Assembly: GCA_903927345.1 (NCBI GenBank)
Contig: CAIYMO010000021.1
Location: forward strand, 1-64,000
Direction: 5' to 3'
Length of the DNA stretch: 64,000 nucleotides
DNA from: an uncultured Armatimonadota bacterium
GTDB lineage: Bacteria; Armatimonadota; Fimbriimonadia; Fimbriimonadales; Fimbriimonadaceae
Below the pieces are notes generated by a model. It was not told the origin of the DNA, did not search any database, and saw only the letters and a list, made by a program, of their open reading frames with translations. The first letter of the stretch is position 1, and every line of letters begins with the position of its first letter. A program made the position numbers and the translations under genes. Below, piece after piece: positions 33,084-41,131 of this stretch.

Positions 33084-34819
33084 TGCCAGTAGGAACTTGG
33101 TTCGCGGTTGGGACGCTTGCTTCGTGGCTGGCGATCATCTTCGGTCTGAAGATGGTGGGGCAGCTGTTCTTCGTTGGTACGGGGCAGCTCGATTCTGACC
33201 CAGGCAGGACTCGGGCGGACCTCAGGCTGAATTCGCTCCTCACCGGAGTTTTTGCGGCGATTGGAATCTATCTCACGGCTCCCTTCAGCAAGACGGGCTA
33301 TAAGCTTCCACTTGTATGGTTTGTGATGCCCTGGACGGCTTGGCTAGGCTTTGCATGTACGGGATTGATGCTTGCTCGCTCAGCTCAGACGATCACAGCG
33401 ATCTCGCCCGAAGAACGTCTTGGGAAGCTCAAAGCTGCCATGGGCTTGTTCGGTGCGGTTGTGGTGTTCGTGGGTCTATTCAAATACGACCAAGAGAGCA
33501 AGATCGAAATTTTGAAAGGTGGAATCCCTCTCACTTTGGCGATGGCTTTGGGGACCTTGGGACTGGCGATTGCCGCGGTCGGAGCCATGGTTGTCACGGC
33601 GCATTCGGCTAACGCATGTGGTCTCGGAAAGACAATCATTACTCAGCTTGCTTTGCTCGCAGGGTCGGTCGTGTTCGGCATCCCGTTCGTGTTCTTGCTG
33701 GTGACTTCGTTTAAGGAAGACCAGGACATGAGCTCTAAGAACGGCATTGTCTGGATTCCGAAGGTGACGGAGACTGTGCCGTACCTCAGCCCGGATAAGG
33801 CCAAAAAGCACTACGAGGTCATGTATGAGGGCAAAGTTGTGGAGGGACTTGAGATTGGCCAAGAAGCGGGCAAGGTCAAGATCGACATATTCAAGCCAAT
33901 CTCGATTCGGGGGACTACGTTCTTGGCTGAGCGGAGCGAGCTCAAAGAAGTTCCTGTGGCGGCGAAGGTCTACACCACAAAGGTTGGCAACGTACCCGTG
34001 AAGGGGTTCGAATCTGACAGCCTTGCCGATGGGTCAAGGATTCTCCAGATTTTGGAGCCGCCATCGATGAAAGGGAAGGCGACGACGGTGAAGCCGGACC
34101 AGACCGAACCGGTGCGTCACGTCGGGCTTCGAACCGAAAATTACTCAGAAGCGCTGAGTTACTTGCCCCCGGAGACTCTCAACGGCTTGGTCTACGTGAA
34201 AAACACGTTGATTCTGGTTGTCATGAATGTCATCGGAACCATTCTGGGGTCGAGCATTGTCGCCTATGCGTTTTCGCGGATGAAGTTCCCGGGTAAGGAG
34301 AAGATGTTCTCGGTCTTGCTTGCGACGATGATGCTGCCAAGCGCGATCACATTGCTGCCTCAGTTCTTGATCTTCCGAACTCTCGGCTGGATCGATACCT
34401 TGTATCCCCTCTGGGTTCCGGCATTCTTTGGGTCAGCGTTTAACATCTTCCTGTTGCGGCAGTTCTTCTCTCAGATCCCGATGGAGCTGGAGGACGCGGC
34501 GAAGATTGATGGATGTACTTACTTGAAGACGTTCTGGTCGATCATGATTCCACAGATCAAGCCGGCTCTTGCAGTCATCGCGATCTGGACGTTCATGGGG
34601 GCTTGGAACAACTTCATGGGGCCGCTGATCTACATCAACTCGCCAGAGAACATGCCGTTAAGCTACTCGCTTGCTCTGTTTAAGGGTGACCGGAGCGGGG
34701 AACCTGGGCTTCTGATGGCGTTCTCGACACTGACGGTCATTCCGGTGATTGCGCTGTTCGCCTTCGCGCAGCGGTACTTCATTGAGGGCGTGACACTTTC
34801 CGGGCTGGGCGGTCGCTAG
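33083..34819 (+). CDS. ABC sugar transporter permease, MalG-type, with N-terminal helices and a large periplasmic insert
   Basis: A 578-residue protein about twice the size of a usual MalG. The first ~180 residues carry four or five extra membrane helices. The canonical permease starts with TM1 near 188-208 (LALLAGSVVFGIPFVFLLVTSF). TM1 is then followed not by the normal short loop but by ~155 residues (about 208-366) of soluble beta-rich text. The conserved core resumes at NTLILVVMNVIGTILGSSIVAYAFSR, with the EAA loop EDAAKIDGCTYLKTFWSIMIPQ. It is translationally coupled to the fusion gene. The last four bases overlap the convergent DUF429 gene. Confidence 0.88.
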   Translation: MPVGTWFAVGTLASWLAIIFGLKMVGQLFFVGTGQLDSDPGRTRADLRLNSLLTGVFAAIGIYLTAPFSKTGYKLPLVWFVMPWTAWLGFACTGLMLARSAQTITAISPEERLGKLKAAMGLFGAVVVFVGLFKYDQESKIEILKGGIPLTLAMALGTLGLAIAAVGAMVVTAHSANACGLGKTIITQLALLAGSVVFGIPFVFLLVTSFKEDQDMSSKNGIVWIPKVTETVPYLSPDKAKKHYEVMYEGKVVEGLEIGQEAGKVKIDIFKPISIRGTTFLAERSELKEVPVAAKVYTTKVGNVPVKGFESDSLADGSRILQILEPPSMKGKATTVKPDQTEPVRHVGLRTENYSEALSYLPPETLNGLVYVKNTLILVVMNVIGTILGSSIVAYAFSRMKFPGKEKMFSVLLATMMLPSAITLLPQFLIFRTLGWIDTLYPLWVPAFFGSAFNIFLLRQFFSQIPMELEDAAKIDGCTYLKTFWSIMIPQIKPALAVIAIWTFMGAWNNFMGPLIYINSPENMPLSYSLALFKGDRSGEPGLLMAFSTLTVIPVIALFAFAQRYFIEGVTLSGLGGR

Positions 34820-35571
34820 ATAATCCAGCCCTCCAGGGTTGCCTCGTTAACGGTCGGCATTTGGCGACCGTTGGCGATCCAACTCTGGATCTGTTTTAGG
34901 GCAACGAGAGAGTCGAGCACGTCTCCCTCTTTGTCCTGGATCGCCTTGGAGATGATCTCTGCTTCGGCTTGAATGTTGAGGATCTCGATGATCCGAGCAC
35001 GCATGTCGTGAGTCCCCTTATCGCCCTTGTAGCTCTGTCGCCCGATGGCGTCTCGGACCAGTTTTCCTGGGAAGACTTCGACGACGACTGTCGAAGAATC
35101 AGTCGTCCGAACCGGCAGGATCGAGTGAGAACTGCGTTCCAGGATCGGAAGGAGTCTTGCCGCCATGCGTCCGACCGGAGGACGTCCGAACTTCATAGCG
35201 CTGAACGCGTTTGAGTGGCGATCCGTCGAGCGCTTGGGCTCTTTGGAGCCCAACGGGCGAGCATCACGAAACGTTGCCACCCGTTCTTCTAGGATGCGTA
35301 GCGACTGTTCGGGTTTGATTTTTCCGAGCTCTTTGGCAAGTTCGACCCAAGTCATCTCGGGGAAGAGTGCCTGACAGAGCTCTGTGGGATAGCCGAAGGG
35401 TGAGTCGATCCCGATCACCCCTTCGGCAGTGTTGAGCCAATTCTCGAACTCGGTTAGCGAGCTCAGATAAGTAACCTCCGTCGCAGTTTCAGCCGAATCA
35501 AAGGTAGAGGCGATGACAATCGGCTTCTTGCTGCTGGGAGCAGAAGTGAAGTCGACGCCGTGAAGATGCAT
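34816..35571 (-). CDS. DUF429-type protein (predicted RNase H-like fold)
   Basis: A 251-residue protein with the DUF429 layout: GVDFTSAP near the N terminus, GVIGIDSPFGYP about residue 53-64, a VVEVFPGKLVRDAIG segment near 160-175 and a C-terminal DVLDSLVALKQI helix. The conserved acidic residues (D7, D57, D218 region) suit an RNase H-like nuclease, but no activity is known for the family. The ATG is six bases after TAAAGT (35583-35578), another leaderless-type start. Confidence 0.7.
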   Translation of the reverse strand: MHLHGVDFTSAPSSKKPIVIASTFDSAETATEVTYLSSLTEFENWLNTAEGVIGIDSPFGYPTELCQALFPEMTWVELAKELGKIKPEQSLRILEERVATFRDARPLGSKEPKRSTDRHSNAFSAMKFGRPPVGRMAARLLPILERSSHSILPVRTTDSSTVVVEVFPGKLVRDAIGRQSYKGDKGTHDMRARIIEILNIQAEAEIISKAIQDKEGDVLDSLVALKQIQSWIANGRQMPTVNEATLEGWII

Positions 35572-35598
35572 GGTGAGACTTTAGCTGAATGCCAAGCC

Positions 35599-36765
35599 TT
35601 ACTTCAGCAGGATTCGGAATACGGATTTTCCAGAGAGCGAACCGGGGAGTCTGGTTGCGGAAACCGCTCGCGACTCGATGTCGATCGCTTCAATAACTTG
35701 CTTCACGGGCTGAGCCGCTTCCTCAAAGTCCTTGAGGAGCTCGACTCGCTTTTCGCGGAGCTGCTTGAGGCGGGTATTGAAGATGCCTGAGATTGAGCCT
35801 TGGAACGCGCTCGCGTTGCCCTGGTTGTTCATCTCGATCGCGGCTCCGCCGAGGGCTTCAATGGCGCTCTGAACCTTATCCGAAGCACTTGCAGGGACGA
35901 TGATGAGAACTCCGTGGGCTTCAACGGTTCCTTCTTCGGTCATGTGGACAAAGCCGCGGCCGCTTCCGCCGTTCGCCGAGGCAATGCTGAGAATTCGACT
36001 TTGGCCAGCAGATGGCTCGGGGCCAGAAAGAGTAAGCGCGACATAGCGCTCACCGACGACTTTTGACGTAGGAACGTCGGTTCCTGCTCCGGTCTGGGCT
36101 GAAGTTCCTGGGGCGGTGGTCGGATCAACTCCAGTTCCAGCCGCGTTAGGAAGGGCTTCGCCGGGTTTCTGCGGTGCGCCAGGATCGAATGGAATCATTC
36201 CTCCTACTTGACCATTGAGAGATGAAGGTGCATTGTAGTCCTCAGGATTGAATCCGCCGGATCGCTCAAGAAGCTTGCCCTGGGTCTGGGTTGGAGGAAG
36301 AGGGAAGCCGCCATTGAGAGGCTGCCATGGGTCGAATTCTCCGGTGGTCGCGAGTGTTCGGAATGGGTTTGCGACGGCTAGTGTGGGCACGTTGGGCTTT
36401 GCCGAAGCAACGGATGGAACGAGCTTTTCGACAACTTTGGTGATGATTTGGGGCTCAGTGGTGAAGCGGCCGAGTGCGAGTCCGCCGATCACGCAAATGG
36501 CGGCGATCAGTGGGCGACTTTTGTAGATTGGCTCTGCCGAAGGACCTTCGATTGGGGCTTCGTCGGCTTCGATTCTGGCAAGGACTTGCTCGAAGGCGTC
36601 GGGGATGATGGCTCGCTCGGGCGCAACAGGCTCAGCTTCGGTTGACGCGAGATTGGACCCCTCGACGAGTTCGAGTTGCGGTTGATCAACATTTCTCCCT
36701 TCCGGAGCTTCCCAGCCAGAGTCGTTCAAATCTTTCAGTCCACGTAATTGTATCGGGAATATCAA
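35599..36765 (-). CDS. single-pass membrane protein, unknown
   Basis: A 388-residue frame opening with TTG; the exact start is unsure. There is an N-terminal soluble part, one membrane helix (LIAAICVIGGLALGRF, about 86-101), a long Pro/Gly/Thr-rich linker (about 105-235), and a C-terminal domain (ERYVALTLSGPEPSAGQSRIL onward) ending with a helical KQLREKRVELLKDFEEAAQPVKQVIEAIDIESRAV. This arrangement resembles membrane anti-sigma or DUF4349-like proteins, but no zinc motif is present, so this is not a claim. Confidence 0.65.
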   Translation of the reverse strand: MIFPIQLRGLKDLNDSGWEAPEGRNVDQPQLELVEGSNLASTEAEPVAPERAIIPDAFEQVLARIEADEAPIEGPSAEPIYKSRPLIAAICVIGGLALGRFTTEPQIITKVVEKLVPSVASAKPNVPTLAVANPFRTLATTGEFDPWQPLNGGFPLPPTQTQGKLLERSGGFNPEDYNAPSSLNGQVGGMIPFDPGAPQKPGEALPNAAGTGVDPTTAPGTSAQTGAGTDVPTSKVVGERYVALTLSGPEPSAGQSRILSIASANGGSGRGFVHMTEEGTVEAHGVLIIVPASASDKVQSAIEALGGAAIEMNNQGNASAFQGSISGIFNTRLKQLREKRVELLKDFEEAAQPVKQVIEAIDIESRAVSATRLPGSLSGKSVFRILLK

Positions 36766-37116
36766 AGCGAAACCTCAATTGATGCGCGTCACGGATCAAT
36801 GAAGTCATGTTCTCAGATAATCGAACCCGTTTGTGCTAGCAAAGGTTCCTAGTTTTGGGGATTACAGTAGTTTGGCGAGGGCGATTGGCACGATCAAATT
36901 TTCGTTCGTGGGGGCGAACCAACCGGGGAGGACCTGCGCGAGGAAACTGGTATTCGATCAGTTCGGCACTGCTAGGTTGGCTTAGGTATACTTCGCTTTG
37001 AATTTCACACGAAGTTCGCCTTGCGCCAGGTTCTCGTATTGAACGGGATCGACAAAACGCAACAGGGGCCCGACGCATCGGGAGGCGGCTTCGGAGGATG
37101 AAACCTGGAAACACAT
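36766..37116 (+). promoter_or_regulatory. rpsB upstream region: promoter and structured leader
   Basis: This 351-base gap holds no gene. TATACT at 36987-36992 is a good -10, giving a leader of about 118 bases. In the leader, CCAGGTT (37026-37032) pairs with AACCTGG (37102-37108), closing a structure that contains a CCCGA/TCGGG hairpin (37069-37082) and ends 8 bases before the rpsB ATG. This would suit S2 autoregulation. A GTTCG/CGAAC hairpin lies further upstream near 36903-36918. I found no known RNA gene here. Confidence 0.5.
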
Positions 37117-37932
37117 ATGGCAGTTGAACTGAGCATGAAAGAGCTCTTGGAATCCGGCGTGCACTTTGGGCACCAAACCCGCCGCTGGAACCCCAAGATG
37201 AAGCGATACATCTACGGCGCCCGAAACGGCATTTACATCCTTGACCTTCACCAAACGATTAAGATGTTTGAGGATGCCCTCAACTTCGTTAAGAAGATCG
37301 TTGAAGACGGCGGAACCGTCCTCTTCGTTGGTACCAAGAAGCAAGCACAAGCAGCTGTTAAGGAAGCAGCAGAGCGAAGCGGTCAGTACTTCGTCTCCGA
37401 GCGATGGCTCGGCGGAACCTTGACCAACTGGAAGACGATTTCTCTCCGAATCCAGCGACTCAAGGAACTCGACCGAATGGAAGCCGACGGCTACTTCGAG
37501 CGACTTCCTAAGAAGGAAGCCCTTCAGCGACGAACCGAGCGAGACGAACTGCAGAAGTTCCTCGGCGGAATTCGAAACATGACGGGAATGCCTGCAGTTA
37601 TGTTCGTTGTTGACCTCAACAAGGAAGCGATTGCGGTTGCAGAAGCACGAAAGCTTAACATTCCTGTCGTAGCTATCGTTGACACCAACTGCGACCCAGA
37701 GATGGCTGACGTCATCATTCCTGGAAACGACGACGCGATCCGAGCGATCCGACTTGTTACCCAGAAGATGAGCGAAGCAATCCTCGAGGCTCGACCTCTC
37801 AGCGATGCTGTCACCGAAGGATTCATCAGCGAAGACGTCACCGACGAAGAGCTGGCTGAACTCGGCGAAGCTCCGATCCAGGTTGACGACGAGCTCCTGA
37901 AGGCATTTGGTGCCGATAAGGAAGGCAAGTAA
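37117..37932 (+). CDS. rpsB: 30S ribosomal protein S2
   Basis: A 271-residue protein S2 of the small ribosomal subunit. The family's opening [38 protein letters not shown] and later [14 protein letters not shown] and [30 protein letters not shown] are all present. It is followed two bases later by tsf, the usual pair. Codon choice differs from its neighbours (CGA for Arg and AAG for Lys dominate), as expected for a highly expressed gene in this genome. Confidence 0.98.
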   Translation: MAVELSMKELLESGVHFGHQTRRWNPKMKRYIYGARNGIYILDLHQTIKMFEDALNFVKKIVEDGGTVLFVGTKKQAQAAVKEAAERSGQYFVSERWLGGTLTNWKTISLRIQRLKELDRMEADGYFERLPKKEALQRRTERDELQKFLGGIRNMTGMPAVMFVVDLNKEAIAVAEARKLNIPVVAIVDTNCDPEMADVIIPGNDDAIRAIRLVTQKMSEAILEARPLSDAVTEGFISEDVTDEELAELGEAPIQVDDELLKAFGADKEGK

Positions 37933-37934
37933 GA

Positions 37935-38738
37935 ATGGCTTATACAGCACAAGACGTTAAGAAGCTCCGCGAAGAAACCGACGCGCCGATGATGGAGTGC
38001 AAAGCCGCTCTTGATGAAGCAGACGGTGATTTTGAGAAAGCCAAACAGGTCCTTCGCGAGAAGGGCAAAGCTTCGGCTGGAAAGAAGGCTGGACGAGCGA
38101 CCAACGCAGGCGCAGTTGCATTCGTAGCTAGCGAGTGCGGTTGCGAACTCGGCGTTGCCGTTATCGAGTCGGAAACCGACTTCGTTTCGAACAACGAGAA
38201 CTTCCAAGCTAAGGTTGCCGAACTGGCAGCTAAGGCACTTGCCGAAGGATCCTTGAGCGAGGATGCGAAGAAGGAATTCGCGGTTGACGTGGTTGCCATG
38301 TTCCGCGAGAACTGCGAAGTCAAGTTGGCTGAGAAGATCACCTCCGACGCTCCTATCTCCTTCTACCGACACCACGATGGAACCATCGGATCGTACGTCA
38401 TCTCGACGGGCGACAACGCTGGTAGCGAAGCAATTCGCCAGATCGCTGTGCACATCGCCGCGATCAAGCCACAGGTTGTTTCAAAGGAAGATCTTTCGAA
38501 GGAGCTCTTGGATAAGGAGTACGACACTCAGTATCAACGAGCTCTCAACGAAGGCAAGCCTGCAAACATCGCAGAAAACATTGCGAAGGGCCGCGTTAAC
38601 AAGGAGTTCATCAAGGAAGCCGTTCTTCTCGAGCAGCCTTTCTACAAGGACGCCGGTATGACGGTCGCCCAGTTCTTGGCTCAAGAAGCCAAGGGAACGA
38701 CGGTTACTGCGTTCAAGCTCGTCGGCGTCGGTCAGTAA
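37935..38738 (+). CDS. tsf: translation elongation factor Ts
   Basis: This 267-residue EF-Ts regenerates EF-Tu-GTP. The N-terminal UBA-like domain (VKKLREETDAPMMECKAALDEADGDFEKAKQVLREKG) and the core TDFVSNNENF sequence that inserts into EF-Tu are intact. It ends before a strong terminator. It forms an operon with rpsB. Confidence 0.98.
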   Translation: MAYTAQDVKKLREETDAPMMECKAALDEADGDFEKAKQVLREKGKASAGKKAGRATNAGAVAFVASECGCELGVAVIESETDFVSNNENFQAKVAELAAKALAEGSLSEDAKKEFAVDVVAMFRENCEVKLAEKITSDAPISFYRHHDGTIGSYVISTGDNAGSEAIRQIAVHIAAIKPQVVSKEDLSKELLDKEYDTQYQRALNEGKPANIAENIAKGRVNKEFIKEAVLLEQPFYKDAGMTVAQFLAQEAKGTTVTAFKLVGVGQ

Positions 38739-38761
38739 TCTGACCTCCGTTTGACTAGATT

Positions 38762-38796
38762 CGCCCCGAGGTTCATCGAACCTCGGGGCGTTTTTG
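38762..38796 (+). terminator. terminator of rpsB-tsf
   Basis: A 13-bp perfect stem (cgccccgaggttc, 38762-38774 with 38778-38790), loop atc, then TTTTT. Confidence 0.95.
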
Positions 38797-38847
38797 TTAT
38801 CAACAGCCTTTTCATTCTTGGGTGGTTATGTAAACTCGCTGGTGAGA

Positions 38848-40359
38848 ATGCTAACACTTCTCGCCTACGCGACTATGAGCCAGAAACCTGTCACTCCCAC
38901 CCCGACGATTTGGGCGGATGTGCCAGATATTTCGGTGGTCCGGGTGGGGCGGGACTATTACATGAGCAGCACCACGATGCACATGAACCCAGGGGTGCCG
39001 ATTATGAAGTCGCGCGATCTGGTGAATTGGCGTACGGTGAGTTACTGCTACGATGATCTGGGCAGTAGTCCCCGCCAGGACTTGTTGGATGGGAAGAACG
39101 AATACGGAAGGGGGACTTGGGCGAGTTCACTCCGATTCCACAATGGAACGTTTTATTGCTCGACATTTAGCAACACGACGGGTAAGACGTACATCTTTTC
39201 AACGAAGACGCCCGACCGGGGGCCGTGGAAGAAGACCGAGTTTGCGCCGGCGGTGCATGACCACTCATTGGTTTTTGATGGCGGTAAGGCTTATCTGATT
39301 CACGGCGTCGGAAAGATTCGGATTCAGGAACTGAAGGATGACCTCAGTGGCCTGAACCCGGGCGGAGTCGATCAAGTGCTGATTCAGGACGTGGCAGCGC
39401 CAACTGGGGCAAAGGCAGGGCTGATGGGCGAGGGGTCCCAACTGTTCAAGGTGGGAGGCAAGTACTACTTGTTCAACATCGTCTGGCCGAGAGGCGGAAT
39501 CCGGACGCAAGTGGTCCACCGCGCGGATTCACTCCTTGGTCCCTATGAGGGAAGGGTGTTTCTTGCTGATCAGGGAATCGCGCAAGGCGGGATTGTCGAT
39601 ACGCAGGATGGACGTTGGTATACATATTTGTTTGGTGATCGGGGTGCGGTTGGTCGCATTCCGTACATGTTGCCTTTCCATTGGGAGGAAGGTTGGCCAG
39701 TGGTTGGAACTGGTGCAAAAATACCTTCTGAGGCTTCACTCCTCCCTGGTCAAACCGACTTGAAAGGGATTGTTCGATCCGATGAATTCCGGGCGAAGAA
39801 GCTTGGACTGGAGTGGCAGTGGAATCATAACCCTGATCCGGCGCTGTGGTCGCTTACCGCGCGACCAGGCTGGGTGCGGTTAGCAACGGGCCGCGTAGAC
39901 GACGTGGTGACCCAGGCTCGAAACACGCTGACTCAGCGGACGTTTGGGCCGACGTGCACAGGGACGGTTCGATTGGACTTCTCGGGGCTGAAGGATGGCG
40001 ACACGGCGGGGCTGCTCGCCTTGATGGGCAAGTACGGTTACATTGGGGTTCGCCGGACGGGCGATATGCGCGAACTCGTCATGGTGTCGGCAACTTCGGG
40101 CAAACCAGAAGTTTTGGCGGCGGTACCTGTCAAAGGATCTGTGGTTCAACTGCGGATGTCGTGTGACTTTGCGAAGCAGGCTGATCTCTGCTCGTTCTCG
40201 TACTCTGTGGATGGTAAATCCTGGACACCCATTGGGGCGCCGATCCACTTAAGGTACGAGCTGAGTCATTTTATGGGGTGCCGCTTTGGGCTATTCAACT
40301 TTGCGACGAAGCAGGTGGGTGGTCATGCTGATTTCGACTTCTTCCGAATCGGCTCGTAG
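38848..40359 (+). CDS. glycoside hydrolase family 43 protein
   Basis: A 503-residue GH43 enzyme. The five-bladed propeller begins with the catalytic-base signature WADVPDISVVRVGRDYYMSSTTMHMNPGVPIMKSRDLVNW. The C-terminal ~200 residues (from about 320) look like the concanavalin-like sandwich found in beta-xylosidase/arabinofuranosidase members. The start is unsure: ATG 38848 (chosen; a TAAACT box lies 11 bases upstream) or ATG 38875. The frame's first TTG at 38794 overlaps the preceding terminator's T-run and is rejected. No normal signal peptide is visible, so the enzyme may be cytoplasmic. Confidence 0.85.
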   Translation: MLTLLAYATMSQKPVTPTPTIWADVPDISVVRVGRDYYMSSTTMHMNPGVPIMKSRDLVNWRTVSYCYDDLGSSPRQDLLDGKNEYGRGTWASSLRFHNGTFYCSTFSNTTGKTYIFSTKTPDRGPWKKTEFAPAVHDHSLVFDGGKAYLIHGVGKIRIQELKDDLSGLNPGGVDQVLIQDVAAPTGAKAGLMGEGSQLFKVGGKYYLFNIVWPRGGIRTQVVHRADSLLGPYEGRVFLADQGIAQGGIVDTQDGRWYTYLFGDRGAVGRIPYMLPFHWEEGWPVVGTGAKIPSEASLLPGQTDLKGIVRSDEFRAKKLGLEWQWNHNPDPALWSLTARPGWVRLATGRVDDVVTQARNTLTQRTFGPTCTGTVRLDFSGLKDGDTAGLLALMGKYGYIGVRRTGDMRELVMVSATSGKPEVLAAVPVKGSVVQLRMSCDFAKQADLCSFSYSVDGKSWTPIGAPIHLRYELSHFMGCRFGLFNFATKQVGGHADFDFFRIGS

Positions 40360-40388
40360 GCTGGTCGGGGCTGACCCGGCTCTTCTGA

Positions 40389-40394
40389 TAGAAT
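40389..40394 (+). promoter_or_regulatory. -10 box for leaderless DUF1080 gene
   Basis: TAGAAT six bases before the ATG at 40401. Confidence 0.5.
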
Positions 40395-40400
40395 GAGGGC

Positions 40401-41057
40401 ATGACGATTCTTCTTGCCGCTGCCTTGTTGCTGATCCCTCAAGGGAAGTTCTCTCTATTCAACGGCAAGGACCTTACAGGTTGGCATGCGGACGTTCCAG
40501 AGATGGACGCGAACAAGTCCGCGCGGATGCCGTTTATCGTTCGAGACGGCATGTTGGTGAGCCTGGGCACGCCCGGTGGTCACTTGATTACCGATCGGCT
40601 GTATGAGAACTATCGGTTGGAGATTGAGTATCGCTTTGCGGCTAAGCCGGGAAACTGTGGAGTTTTGGTTCATGCATCAAAGCCGAGGATGTTGTACGGA
40701 ATGTTCCCGCAGTCGCTTGAGGTCCAGATGCAGAGCGGAGACGCGGGCGATTTCTGGTGCATCGGCGAGGATGTAACAGTTCCCGATATGGTCGCCCGTC
40801 GTGGACCCAAGTCGAATTGGGGCGTCACGGAAGGGAAGGGACGCCGGGTGAAAAATCTAACCGACGGGACGGAAAAGCCTTTGGGCGAATGGAATACGAT
40901 GAAGATCGAGTGCTTGGGGGCAAGCGTTAAGGTTTGGGTCAACGGGGTGGTCGTGAACGAGGGTTCAAATTGTACGGCTCGAAAGGGTCAGATCGCGCTT
41001 CAGGCGGAAGGGGCAGAGGTCGAGTTCCGTAAGCTTTTGCTGTCGCCTCTGAGTTAG
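40401..41057 (+). CDS. DUF1080 (3-keto-disaccharide hydrolase-type) protein
   Basis: A 218-residue protein with a short hydrophobic start and one DUF1080 domain: SLFNGKDLTGWHADV, then YRLEIEYRFAAKPGNCGVLVHA, LEVQMQSGDAGDFWCIG and the GEWNTMKIECLGASVKVWVNGVVVNEGSN segment. The fold is a concanavalin-like jelly roll; some members hydrolyse 3-keto sugars. It lies next to a GH43 gene, which fits polysaccharide breakdown. Confidence 0.88.
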   Translation: MTILLAAALLLIPQGKFSLFNGKDLTGWHADVPEMDANKSARMPFIVRDGMLVSLGTPGGHLITDRLYENYRLEIEYRFAAKPGNCGVLVHASKPRMLYGMFPQSLEVQMQSGDAGDFWCIGEDVTVPDMVARRGPKSNWGVTEGKGRRVKNLTDGTEKPLGEWNTMKIECLGASVKVWVNGVVVNEGSNCTARKGQIALQAEGAEVEFRKLLLSPLS

Positions 41058-41069
41058 GCATCGCGCAAA

Positions 41070-41115
41070 AACAGAAATGCCTCGGAGTTCTGGTGAACAC
41101 CGAGGCATTTCTGTT
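41070..41115. terminator. bidirectional terminator hairpin
   Basis: A 16-bp stem (aacagaaatgcctcgg / ccgaggcatttctgtt) with an inner gttc-tggt-gaac stem lies between the convergent DUF1080 gene and the 604-residue protein gene. T-rich flanks are short. Confidence 0.75.
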
Positions 41116-41131
41116 GGTGGTAAGCAGTTGC

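Noticed and set aside
36830-36980. Possible preQ1 riboswitch, 6S or SRP RNA upstream of rpsB
   Set aside because: A GGTTCCTAG string recalls preQ1-I, but the required A-rich tail and loop pairing are missing; no conserved 6S or SRP core is present.
37524-38453. 309-codon open frame opposite rpsB/tsf
   Set aside because: It spans two certain ribosomal genes in antisense; codon bias of rpsB and tsf removes stops on the other strand.
38794-38847. Upstream TTG start for the GH43 protein, adding a hydrophobic N terminus
   Set aside because: The TTG lies in the T-run of the tsf terminator, so it would not be on the GH43 transcript, and a -10 box lies downstream of it.
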